From Ardenticatenaceae bacterium (GTDB lineage: Bacteria > Chloroflexota > Anaerolineae > Promineifilales > Promineifilaceae), in NCBI GenBank assembly GCA_020634315.1, contig JACKBV010000020.1:1-64000 (forward strand): 64,000 nt of DNA, read 5' to 3'. Position 1 is the stretch's first letter, and every line of letters starts with the position of its first letter. This document shows, piece by piece, positions 24,886 through 33,012 of the stretch. Below the pieces are notes generated by a model. The model saw only the letters and a program-made list of their open reading frames with translations, was not told where the DNA came from and did not search any database. The position numbers were made by a program, and so were the translations under genes.

Positions 24886-26214
24886 TTAAATTGCCTGTTT
24901 GAGAAAAGCGGGCAAATCAACCGCTTCGCGCGGGCCGACGCGAACTTGCCAATCGGGTAATTCTTCTTCCAGTTCACCAGACAATACAGCCACATGTCCG
25001 GGCAAAACCAGCCGCTTCTCATTGATTTTGTCCGGAACGTTGAAGCGTTTCACATCTTTGGCGATGCGCTCGGCGTCAAATTTGCCTGCCGCCCATGCGG
25101 TGAGCACGCTCATGCCTTCGGCATCGCAGACCAGCAGCCAGGCGGGCAATCCGGCGCTCTCCACTTCGTTGGCGACGCTGAAATAGGTGATAGAGAAGTT
25201 GGTCGTTACGAGCAGGGGGGCGGCGGGGCCGGGGTCGTTGATCTCGTATAGACCGGGCTGTACCTGGATGGGCTTTTGCGGGTCTGTGTAGATGTTTTCG
25301 CGCAGCACCAGCAGTGGATAGACATTTTCCGGGCTAAAGTGATCGAGGACGACAAAGCTGCTGTATTTGCCGATGGCTTGTGCCGCCAGCATGATTTCCA
25401 TATCCGGGTCGCCGACATCGCCGGGGAAGCTGAGAATGGGGTAGCCAAGGTCGCGGAAGGTTTTCTTGAGGGCCATGCGCCGCGCGGTGGTGTTGGCGGT
25501 GAGGGTGCCATGCAGGCTGCGCTGTGCGGGTGCTAGGACGATGTCATCTACGCCCGCACCTTTGATTTTGACGGCGAGGTCAACCATTTCATCTATTGTG
25601 GCTGCTTGCACGGCCAAGGCGGCTTTGTGTGTTTTAGCGAGTGCCGCCATGCTTTCCCAATTGGCGGCGGTGGCGTGTGCCAGCAGCAGTTTGCCATCAT
25701 TGAGTTTGTCCAGCCCGGCTTGCAAGGTGTCAACTTCGCCAACGAGGATGAGGGGGAGATGGCTGACGGCGCGTACGGCCGTTACCGCTCCCACGAAGTC
25801 ACCGCCATTGGCCTGCACGGTAATGCCGCCCATTTTGAGTTCAATGCCGACGTAATCGACACTGTATTGGTCAACGGCCGTTACCTTTTCCTTGATCGCC
25901 TCTACCGCTTCCGTGTCGTACACACGCACAAACAATCCTGGTTGGCTAAAGAAGCGTTTTTCATGGCGGAACAGCACCACCTCATTGCCCGCCTTCACCT
26001 GATAGCCATTCGAGCTAAGGGTGATGGGGCGCACGGGCGGAGCCGATGCCTCCGATAACTGTGCCTTTGACTCTTCGCTGACATGTGGGCAAAGGGATAA
26101 TTCGACTTGCTTGGCGGCCAATTTCATTGCAAATGCCAGGCAGGTGGGGAAGCCGCAATCTTTGCAGTTTGTTTGCGGCAGCATTTTGTAGATTTGTATA
26201 CCTGAAAGAGCCAT
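24886..26214 (-). CDS. acsC: Corrinoid iron-sulfur protein large (gamma) subunit
   Basis: A 442-residue protein. The N-terminal 4Fe-4S motif is C17, C20, C25 and C42 (NCKDCGFPTCLAFAMKLA). The centre forms a TIM-barrel-like domain (DYVGIELKMGGITV, PLILVGEVDTLQAGLD). The C-terminal domain is B12-binding, with FSITYFSVANEVESAGLPA and CDAEGMSVLTAWAAGKF. It carries the methyl group between AcsE and the A-cluster of ACS, working as a dimer with the AcsD module. Length agrees with bacterial AcsC. It follows the acsB-acsD fusion after a heptamer array, so the two CoFeSP subunits are adjacent in the genome but one of them is tethered to ACS. Confidence 0.95.
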   Translation of the reverse strand: MALSGIQIYKMLPQTNCKDCGFPTCLAFAMKLAAKQVELSLCPHVSEESKAQLSEASAPPVRPITLSSNGYQVKAGNEVVLFRHEKRFFSQPGLFVRVYDTEAVEAIKEKVTAVDQYSVDYVGIELKMGGITVQANGGDFVGAVTAVRAVSHLPLILVGEVDTLQAGLDKLNDGKLLLAHATAANWESMAALAKTHKAALAVQAATIDEMVDLAVKIKGAGVDDIVLAPAQRSLHGTLTANTTARRMALKKTFRDLGYPILSFPGDVGDPDMEIMLAAQAIGKYSSFVVLDHFSPENVYPLLVLRENIYTDPQKPIQVQPGLYEINDPGPAAPLLVTTNFSITYFSVANEVESAGLPAWLLVCDAEGMSVLTAWAAGKFDAERIAKDVKRFNVPDKINEKRLVLPGHVAVLSGELEEELPDWQVRVGPREAVDLPAFLKQAI

Positions 26215-26227
26215 GTTTCTCTCCGTT

Positions 26228-26310
26228 TTCGGTAAGCGATTCGTGGTGATTGGTAATCGGTAAGTGATGAACGCTTCACCGCTTACCGATTACTGTTGAC
26301 TGCTTACCGC
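26228..26310. repeat. Inverted array of 7-bp CGGTAAN units after the acsB-acsD stop
   Basis: CGGTAAG/TGGTAAT/CGGTAAG units on one side and CACCGCTTACCGATTA-like units on the other, centred near 26268. In gene direction the array starts immediately after the TAA at 26311-26313. Confidence 0.85.
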
Positions 26311-29300
26311 TTATTGTGTCATAAGGTCTGCAATTGCCTGCCGCGTCCGCTTGACGCTGCTGGGATGGCGCAAAACAACGATATTTGCCCCAGACTCAAC
26401 CAGCATCACGGCCGTAATGGTTTCCCAATTGATGGCGCGATCCGGCCAATTGCCCCATTCTGTCGGCACGCCTTCGCCGACTTTGGACTCTTTTGTCTTC
26501 CAGCACTCTTCACCGGGGGTCACCAGCATCGGCAGTTGTGTCATGCCATCCCCTTGCAGGGCGGCCAGCCGCAGGCGTTCCATGACTGAGTAGCCATACT
26601 CAAAGCCATAGCCCAGTGCGCCGGTGGTGGGATCCATGATGATGCGATCCATTGGCATGCCCATGTCGCTGATGAGGATGTTGAGCTGCTTTGCCAGGTT
26701 CACGTCCATGGCTGTGCGTGCCGAGACGAGATGGCCGTTTGCCATTGCTCCGGCAACGATGGTGCGATAGTTTTTGTCTTCGCACACACCGAGCAGCAGC
26801 CGTTCGCCTTTGGTTGCTTCGGCGATGGGGACGAGTAGTTCGTTGTCTTTGTCGGCTTGTCCGGGGCCAATGACGACGAGGGGAAGGCCGGTGGCGGCAA
26901 GGACGGATTTGACAGTGGTAACGGCCGTTGCCACCGTGTCATTCAAAGACAGCGTCAGGTAAATCAAATCCGCGCCAGCCTTCTCTGCTGCCTGTGCCCA
27001 TTTTGCCGGATCACCGAGCACATCGCCCCATGCCTCTTGCAGCAGCGGCGACCAATCCGTCGGCTTTTGTGACTTCACCTCGATGGCAACCACCGGCGTA
27101 TGGGGCATCTGCCCTTCGAAGTGCATGAAAGGCATGGCCGTTTCGCCGCCGACAGTGATTGTTTTGTGGCGCGTGCCACCATCGGCCGCCGTCGCACCAA
27201 GCGTGATTTCGCGTACCTTGCCTGCCCACTTTTCTTTCAACAATGGGGTTTGGGTTCCCGCAGCCAGCCAGGGTTCATCAGCTTTTAGCGCCTTTTGCGG
27301 CGCAGGTGGTGGGGTTGGTTTTGCCTCGACCTTGGCCACGACCGGTTCCGGCGCTTTAGCGACAATCGGTTCCGCCGCTTTCGCCACGACCGGTTCTGGC
27401 GCTTTGGTGACAACTGGTGGCGCAGCGGGTGTGGGCACAACAGTTGGCGTGGGGAGAGCGACCGGAGCGCCGCCCAATGCCGACAATGCTGCTTGCAGCG
27501 CATTCCGCAGCGTGTCTACCGCTTCCGCCGGACTGCTGGGCTGTTGGGCGCGTGCCTGTCCCAGTAGTTCTGCCTGCCGCAGCGCCTCTTGCGCGGCTTG
27601 CTGCAAGGCTTGCGCCTGCCGCAAAGCGGCCGCTTGTGCCGCTGCCAGCAAATCGGTCTGTGATTGCGGCGCGACGGGAGTTGGCGGTTGCAGATCGGGG
27701 ATTGGGGCCGGTTCTGGCAATGGTTTTACCGCTTCGATGACAGGGGGTTGTTCAGCTTTCACCGGCTCCGGCTCTGGTGCAGGTGACGGTGTTACTTCGG
27801 CTACCTCGTCTATCTCTGCGTTTTCGCCGTTTTGGGCGGTGAATTCTTTTTGCATGGCGGCTTCGACAACGGCCGTTGCCTGGGCCATCACATCTTCATC
27901 GCGTTCTGCTTCCGGTACGGCTCGTTCGCGTGTGGCCGGAACCATCGTGCCCATTTCCAGCACCGGGTGCTTCTTCTCTTTTAGCCACACTTCCAGCTCT
28001 TCTACGGTGGTCACGCTGCTGCTGTCGGCAATGCACTCAAGCAGGTTGGGGATGCCTTCGCGTTGGGCAACGGCACGCAGTTCGTCGGCCATGCTCTCTT
28101 TCAGGTTGCGGCTCATCCAGACGATGCGCTTGAAGCCGCCATCTGCCGAGATGAACTTGGGGCTGAGCAGGTAATATTTGCCGACGCCCATTACACCGGG
28201 GGTTTGTACACCGCCGCCAGCCATCCCGGCCAATGTGCTGAACTTCATGCCGGCCGGGGTCATGCCTGTATCCTCGCGGCTGACGACCATGACGCCTTCG
28301 ACTTCGGGGATGTACATGACGATGCACTCGAAGCAGCCGCACGCTGTCATTGGATTTTCCATGATGGAGTACATGGAGACTTCTTCGATGACGCCATGCG
28401 AACCGACTTTGGCATAATCCAGTGTGCCGCTCCAGTAGCCGCTTTTTTCGTCGAGCAGTTTGCCGAGTTTGATGGGCTGATTGGGGCCGGTGGGATTGAT
28501 GCTGTAGCTGGCTTTGCAGTCGAGCCAGTTGTATGCGCCGCACAAGCCCAGGCGCTCTGGGCTGACGATGCACACATGGTCGGGGGCAAAGCTTTGGCAG
28601 AGGGTGCAGGAGTAGAATTCGTTAACGGCCGTATCCGTCAAATCTGCCAGCCGTTCATTGCGGTACGTGTACGCCTCGCGTGCCTTGTCCAGCATCTCCG
28701 CCACCGTATCTGGCTCCGTGTAAATCGTCACCTGCACCTTGTCCACAATTGCGCCAAAGTCAGCATGGAAGCGGGCGTGCAAAATCTTGCCAAAATGCGT
28801 CAGGTCAAATCCTTTGTCCGCCGCCCCTTGCGAGACGCGAATCCAGGCGATGTCACGCTGCCCGATGTGTTGAATGCCCGACGCCCCATTGACAAAGTAA
28901 TGAATTTGGCGCTCCAACACCGGCTCGAAATCTTTTTGCATCTGGCGTCCGGCTACCTCAACGACAATGCCCATGTCCATCGCGCCTTTGTCTGGCACAT
29001 TGCTGAAATCCGGGCCGACGATCTCGATTTTGCCGTCTACCACTTTGTCCATCGAGGCCATATGCAAGAACTCGAAGCAGCGGGAGTTCTTGCCGCCAAA
29101 TTCCACGCGCATGTCGTTTTTGCGCACCACTTCGCCTTCAAAGGCAGAGCCGTAGGGCACGGGCACGGGCACTTCGGCCAGTTTAATCTTCACGCCGCGA
29201 ATTTCGATGCACTTTTGTACCAGCCGTTCGGCGCGTTCCAGGTCGTCTGTTCCATCAATTTCGTTCCAGGGCATGGAGACGACGTGTTCATATTGGGTGA

Positions 29301-30210
29301 CACCGGTGGGCAAAATTTCTGGAATGACTGTGTCGGCAATGACGGGGAAGCCAAAGTTGATGGCGCCCGCTGCTGCCGCATATTTCAGGTCATCCACTTC
29401 GCCCAATGCCAGCACAAAGGCGAAAACGCGTTCGCGGTTGTAGAGCAAAATATCGCGGGCTTGCCCCGCTTTGAGGCCGCCAAAGGTGAGGGCGGAGCGG
29501 GTGGCAAAGCCGAGGGCGTAGATGGCGCTGAGGGTGTCGGTGCCAAAGGGGACGGTGTAGGTGTCGTAGCCGAGTTCGACCCCTTCTTCGTGCAGTTGGT
29601 GGATGATGGAACGGCCGTTTACATTCCCCGACAAAAAAGTGAGAATGTTGCGCTTTTGCAATTCACGCACCAACTTGACCGCCACCTCGTTAGACTTGGC
29701 ACAGCCCACAATCGCCGCGAAACCGGGCATACGGCCGTCTACCAGCTGAATACCCCACGAGCGCAGTTGAATATCATCAATCGGCCCATTCAAATGACCG
29801 ATAAGGCCATCGCCATTGTTGCTATAAGCGGTGCCGCCCGCCAGTTCAAACCCAGGCATTGGTTCTGGCTGCAAGCCATAAATAAAGCGCACCGCTTCAA
29901 TCACTTCGGCCGCAATCAGCGTCGACATACCACTATCGAGCGTTTCGCCCAGGTAAGGCGTCCAATGCTTCTTTGACGGCAGCGGGTGCAGCAGTTCGCT
30001 GGCGTGTGCCAGTGCCGGGCGTAATTCGCCCAACGTCTCCACCTTTTCGCCTGTCATCCCATAAATTAACGGCAAATAGTATGCCGTGTTCGGAAATGCA
30101 ACCGGTGTATCCGGGCCTTTCTCGCGCAGCGCCTTGTCCAGCATCGCTTCCGCTTCCGCTACCAGCGCATTTGCCCCGCGAATTGCCCTTGTTGCAATGT
30201 ATCGAGACAT
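26311..30210 (-). CDS. acsB: Acetyl-CoA synthase fused to CoFeSP small subunit (AcsB-AcsD fusion)
   Basis: A 1299-residue protein; the ATG at 30210 has GGAGG 5 nt upstream. Residues 1-about 755 are a full-length bacterial acetyl-CoA synthase including the N-terminal CODH-contact domain. The A-cluster ligands C535, C538, C547 and C557 and the CGC pair C624/C626 have the same spacings as in the Moorella enzyme. Residues about 765-980 are an Ala/Pro/Gln/Glu-rich linker with repeated APEPVVAK-type units. Residues about 985-1299 are a complete AcsD/CdhD-like barrel (HTPVVAIEVKSQKPTDWSP, IIMDPTTGALGYGFEYGYS, TPGEECW). ACS joins CO, the corrinoid-bound methyl and CoA into acetyl-CoA. The tethered AcsD should hold AcsC close to the A-cluster. 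No frameshift or internal stop is needed to read it. Confidence 0.95.
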   Translation of the reverse strand: MSRYIATRAIRGANALVAEAEAMLDKALREKGPDTPVAFPNTAYYLPLIYGMTGEKVETLGELRPALAHASELLHPLPSKKHWTPYLGETLDSGMSTLIAAEVIEAVRFIYGLQPEPMPGFELAGGTAYSNNGDGLIGHLNGPIDDIQLRSWGIQLVDGRMPGFAAIVGCAKSNEVAVKLVRELQKRNILTFLSGNVNGRSIIHQLHEEGVELGYDTYTVPFGTDTLSAIYALGFATRSALTFGGLKAGQARDILLYNRERVFAFVLALGEVDDLKYAAAAGAINFGFPVIADTVIPEILPTGVTQYEHVVSMPWNEIDGTDDLERAERLVQKCIEIRGVKIKLAEVPVPVPYGSAFEGEVVRKNDMRVEFGGKNSRCFEFLHMASMDKVVDGKIEIVGPDFSNVPDKGAMDMGIVVEVAGRQMQKDFEPVLERQIHYFVNGASGIQHIGQRDIAWIRVSQGAADKGFDLTHFGKILHARFHADFGAIVDKVQVTIYTEPDTVAEMLDKAREAYTYRNERLADLTDTAVNEFYSCTLCQSFAPDHVCIVSPERLGLCGAYNWLDCKASYSINPTGPNQPIKLGKLLDEKSGYWSGTLDYAKVGSHGVIEEVSMYSIMENPMTACGCFECIVMYIPEVEGVMVVSREDTGMTPAGMKFSTLAGMAGGGVQTPGVMGVGKYYLLSPKFISADGGFKRIVWMSRNLKESMADELRAVAQREGIPNLLECIADSSSVTTVEELEVWLKEKKHPVLEMGTMVPATRERAVPEAERDEDVMAQATAVVEAAMQKEFTAQNGENAEIDEVAEVTPSPAPEPEPVKAEQPPVIEAVKPLPEPAPIPDLQPPTPVAPQSQTDLLAAAQAAALRQAQALQQAAQEALRQAELLGQARAQQPSSPAEAVDTLRNALQAALSALGGAPVALPTPTVVPTPAAPPVVTKAPEPVVAKAAEPIVAKAPEPVVAKVEAKPTPPPAPQKALKADEPWLAAGTQTPLLKEKWAGKVREITLGATAADGGTRHKTITVGGETAMPFMHFEGQMPHTPVVAIEVKSQKPTDWSPLLQEAWGDVLGDPAKWAQAAEKAGADLIYLTLSLNDTVATAVTTVKSVLAATGLPLVVIGPGQADKDNELLVPIAEATKGERLLLGVCEDKNYRTIVAGAMANGHLVSARTAMDVNLAKQLNILISDMGMPMDRIIMDPTTGALGYGFEYGYSVMERLRLAALQGDGMTQLPMLVTPGEECWKTKESKVGEGVPTEWGNWPDRAINWETITAVMLVESGANIVVLRHPSSVKRTRQAIADLMTQ

Positions 30211-30233
30211 AATTTCCTCCATCAGTATGCGGC

Positions 30234-30290
30234 AGACGGTACCGATAACCGTTTACCGAATACCGTTCACCGTTTACCGTTTACCGCTTA
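30234..30290. repeat. Array of 7-bp ACCGTTT units after the acsA stop
   Basis: About seven units of ACCGNNT (ACCGATA, ACCGTTT, ACCGAAT and others). The acsA stop TAA at 30290-30288 is the complement of the final CGCTTA unit, so the array starts in the stop codon. Mostly single-sided, without a clear inverse half. Confidence 0.85.
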
Positions 30291-32303
30291 ATCTGCCGCT
30301 ACGCCGTACAAAGCCTCTCGCTGTTGGCGGAAAGGCAGCTCTTCCAGTTCTAGCATCCGCGCATCGCCGCTCGCCCCGAATTTTTCCGGGTCGTAAACGG
30401 GCAGACCCAGGTCGGCGCGTTTTTTGTCAATGTGGGTCAATGTCTTGGCAATCATCTCATCCGGGTCGGGAATAAATTCCATTTTGCCGCCGTACAGCTT
30501 CTCCCAGCCGGCGCTGATAAACTGCGCTACCAGGTCGCTGTCCGCTACGCGGTCGGGCATCCCGCTGACCGGCGAGGAGCCACCAAAGATGACGTAAGCC
30601 CCTGATGCCACGCAGTAGGTGCCAATGGAAAGCGCTTTTTCGCTCATCCATTCGGGGGCCAGGCCAACGGCGGGAATCTGGTCGATGTCGTCACCCAGGC
30701 CGCCATCTTCTACCATTTGTGTCAAGACGGTGAGGATGCGGGTGTTGTCTACGCAAGACCCCATGTGCAGCACGGGCGGGATGCCAACGGCTTCGCACAC
30801 TTCGCGCAAGCCGGGGCCAACTCTGTCCAGCCCTGCTTCGCCAAGCAGCAAACCCAGTTTGGCGCTGGCAATGGCTCCGCAGCCTGTCTCGACCACCAAT
30901 ACGTCTTGCTTGAGCAGTTCGCGGGTGACGTAGGTGTGCAGGTAGTCATGGCGGCTGCGCGGATTGTTGCAGCCCACGATAGCGGCTACACCCCGGATAC
31001 GGCCGTTCATGATCGCATCATTCAACGGCCGGAACGACGCACGGTAGCTGCCACCCAACATATAATTGATGTACTCATGCGAAAAGCCCGGAATCAAATC
31101 CTCGCGCACATCCGGGATTTTCGTTTCCCCACGATTGGCAAAATTATCAATTGCCGCGCGTAAGATATCCTTGGCTACAGTTAGCGCCCGGTGTTCATCA
31201 AATTCGATGTGCGTCGCCCCCTTAATCTTCACTTTGGGCGATGTCGTAATAATTTTCGTGTGGAAATTCTCCGCCAGTCCGACCAGGGCCTGCATAATGC
31301 ACTGCACATCCACCACCATCGCTTCCACAGCGCCAGTGAGAATGGCAAGTTCTTGCTGCAAAAAGTTACCGGCGGCGGGGACGCCCTGGCGCATCAAAAT
31401 CTCATTGGCTGTACAACAAATACCGGAGAGATTAACGCCTTTGGCTCCCGCTTTCTTGGCATACTCGATGATGTCTGGCGCTTGCGACGCGGCGACAATC
31501 ATTTCGCTCAAGGTTGGTTCATGCCCATGAACCACGACATTGACCATGTCATCTTTCAACACGCCCAGGTTTGCCTGTCCCAAAATAGGCGCGGGCGTAC
31601 CAAAAAGAATGTCCGAAATGTCAGTGGCGATCAGACTGCCGCCCCAACCATCTGCCAACGCAGTACGCACCGCGTGCTGCATAATGTGCTCCGGGTCCTG
31701 GTCATCGCCAATATGCGTGCGATGAAGCGCTTCCACCGTTTCACGGTCAACGCCACGCGGAGCAACCCCTGTTTCATGCCAAATTTTTTGCCGTTTTGCC
31801 GGTGCGCGTTTGAGCAGCGCGATTTCGCCCTTTTGCTGCCCAAATTGGGCAATGTACAGGTCTGCCAAATCATTAGCGATTTCATTGGGGGTACGCCCTT
31901 CAGTTGCGATGTCGTAGTAAGCGGCCACGTTGCGCAGCTTGGCTACATCGCGAATGTAGTACCCTTCCGCTTCGCCATTGGCGGCTGCCTTGAGGATGAA
32001 GGCCATATCACGCCCATGGTCAGAGTGGGCGGCGGCTCCGGCCGCGATGGAGCGAATCAAGTTGCGGGCCTGGATGGTGTCTATGGTGGCCCCACAAATG
32101 CCGGTCTGCCCATCTTTGGTCAGGCGGCAAGGCCCCATGCCACAAATTTTGCAGCACATACCCGCAGAGCCAATATTGCAAGGAGCCATGTCGTCGGCGC
32201 GGGTGAAGGCTGTGCCAACCCCGATTTCGTCGGCGCGGATCAACATTTGCTGCGCGGCAGGGTCTATGCTGTATTCCTCGATGTCGCGTTTCTTTTTAGC
32301 CAT
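30288..32303 (-). CDS. acsA: Anaerobic carbon monoxide dehydrogenase catalytic subunit
   Basis: A 671-residue CooS/AcsA-type NiFe CODH. Cysteines for the D- and B-clusters are C42, C50, C51, C54, C59 and C70 (GMCCKICGMGPC). C-cluster ligand positions are visible as H261 (VHGHEPT), C296/C297 (SGICCTAN), C335, C445 (VGCNNPR), C475 (ETGCGA) and C517 (MGSCVDN), with the acid-base Lys at 556 (SEKALSIG). It interconverts CO2 and CO. With ACS it forms the CODH/ACS complex, CO moving through an internal tunnel to the A-cluster. The start overlaps the upstream small gene by 8 bp. Physiological direction (carbon fixation or acetyl-CoA oxidation) is not decided by sequence. Confidence 0.96.
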   Translation of the reverse strand: MAKKKRDIEEYSIDPAAQQMLIRADEIGVGTAFTRADDMAPCNIGSAGMCCKICGMGPCRLTKDGQTGICGATIDTIQARNLIRSIAAGAAAHSDHGRDMAFILKAAANGEAEGYYIRDVAKLRNVAAYYDIATEGRTPNEIANDLADLYIAQFGQQKGEIALLKRAPAKRQKIWHETGVAPRGVDRETVEALHRTHIGDDQDPEHIMQHAVRTALADGWGGSLIATDISDILFGTPAPILGQANLGVLKDDMVNVVVHGHEPTLSEMIVAASQAPDIIEYAKKAGAKGVNLSGICCTANEILMRQGVPAAGNFLQQELAILTGAVEAMVVDVQCIMQALVGLAENFHTKIITTSPKVKIKGATHIEFDEHRALTVAKDILRAAIDNFANRGETKIPDVREDLIPGFSHEYINYMLGGSYRASFRPLNDAIMNGRIRGVAAIVGCNNPRSRHDYLHTYVTRELLKQDVLVVETGCGAIASAKLGLLLGEAGLDRVGPGLREVCEAVGIPPVLHMGSCVDNTRILTVLTQMVEDGGLGDDIDQIPAVGLAPEWMSEKALSIGTYCVASGAYVIFGGSSPVSGMPDRVADSDLVAQFISAGWEKLYGGKMEFIPDPDEMIAKTLTHIDKKRADLGLPVYDPEKFGASGDARMLELEELPFRQQREALYGVAAD

Positions 32304-32706
32304 GAGTTACCTCCTCTTCTTCGACCATTTTGATTGGCCCCATGCCGGGACAGGGCCATAACGGCCGTCCCACAAATGGCAATTTCTGGGCAAAACTAAT
32401 GGTTTGCCCGGTTTGGGCGTAGGCTGCGGTATGACGGAAAAACGCGGGCTGATCAGCCGTTTTTTCGGTTGCCGGCGCACCGGTTTCAGCCGGGATAATG
32501 AGTTCTCCCAGATAACCTGCCTCTTCTAATTTTGTTTCGATTGTGTTGGGGGGGAGTTTTGCGGGGTCATATTGCACTTCAATAATTTGGAAGCTGCTGC
32601 TGGCGTAAACGTCCAGCACCCCATCCATTTCCAATAAAAGATTCCGAACTGCCAGTACATGATGGTCACCAAACATTTTTGGGACGTTTAACGACAAGGT
32701 CTGCAT
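32296..32706 (-). CDS. Small HMA-fold-like protein leading the CODH/ACS operon, CxxC missing
   Basis: A 136-residue protein; the ATG at 32706 has GAGGAGG 7-8 nt upstream. Residues 1-70 match the heavy-metal-associated fold (SLNVPKMFGDHHVLAVRNLL, GVLDVYASSSFQIIEVQYDP, TIETKLEEAGY). The metal-binding CxxC that normally follows the first strand is replaced by FGDHH, so soft-metal binding as in copper chaperones is unlikely; the His pair could bind another metal. The C-terminal tail ends in PLWPCPGMGPIKMVEEEE. It is the first gene of the CODH/ACS operon and overlaps acsA by 8 bp, suggesting a tightly coupled accessory, perhaps a nickel or assembly factor. That role is inference. Confidence 0.75.
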   Translation of the reverse strand: MQTLSLNVPKMFGDHHVLAVRNLLLEMDGVLDVYASSSFQIIEVQYDPAKLPPNTIETKLEEAGYLGELIIPAETGAPATEKTADQPAFFRHTAAYAQTGQTISFAQKLPFVGRPLWPCPGMGPIKMVEEEEVTHG

Positions 32707-33008
32707 AAACTTGCCTCCTCTAAAAAACAACAGGCGAGGACATACATGCCTCGCCTATAAATAACTGTTAATGATTGCAAATGACATCGCCATAATGCGC
32801 ATATTGCCTCAACAGCACAGCTGTTTGCTGATTATGGAGTTGTAATAGGGCTTTTCGATCTTTGCCAATGTCGGGTGGGATTGATGTTTCATTACGGGGA
32901 AAAACGACAACATCAACCCATACATTAGTAAAGATCTGAACTCTTATAATATTGAGTAGAGAGGGGGGTAGGTCAAGTGACGGTTACATGCTTTCCGTAT
33001 GACAAATG
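32707..33008. other. Upstream region of the CODH/ACS operon (302 bp)
   Basis: Non-coding, AT-rich. Reading toward acsA it holds a CRP/FNR-like palindrome (32999-33012), a small AACAGC-ACA-GCTGTT inverted repeat near 32812, a possible TTTGCA ... TATAGG promoter around 32755-32785, and the hairpin at 32732-32756 followed by a run of six T just before the Shine-Dalgarno. The promoter call is weak. Confidence 0.5.
32732..32756 (-). promoter_or_regulatory. Leader hairpin with T-run before the CODH/ACS operon (possible attenuator)
   Basis: AGGCGAGG and CCTCGCCT arms (8 bp) with a 9-nt loop. In gene direction the hairpin is followed by GTTGTTTTTTAG and then the GAGGAGG ribosome site, 26 nt from hairpin to ATG. 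The shape is that of an intrinsic terminator placed inside the leader. Confidence 0.6.
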
Positions 33009-33012
33009 TCAC
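32999..33012. promoter_or_regulatory. CRP/FNR-like palindrome ATGACA-AA-TGTCAC upstream of the CODH operon
   Basis: Two 6-bp half sites (5 of 6 symmetric) with a 2-bp centre. It lies about 295 bp before the operon start and at the cydDC 3' end. An almost identical site occurs at 54065-54078. Confidence 0.4.

Noticed and set aside
28063..29976. Long plus-strand open frame (over 600 codons) opposite acsB-acsD
   Set aside because: It mirrors the codon structure of the strongly supported ACS gene; the translation has no domain pattern and is His/Ala/Phe-rich as expected for an antisense shadow.
31191..32333. Plus-strand open frame of 380 codons opposite acsA
   Set aside because: Antisense shadow of CODH, whose metal ligands are all in place on the minus strand.
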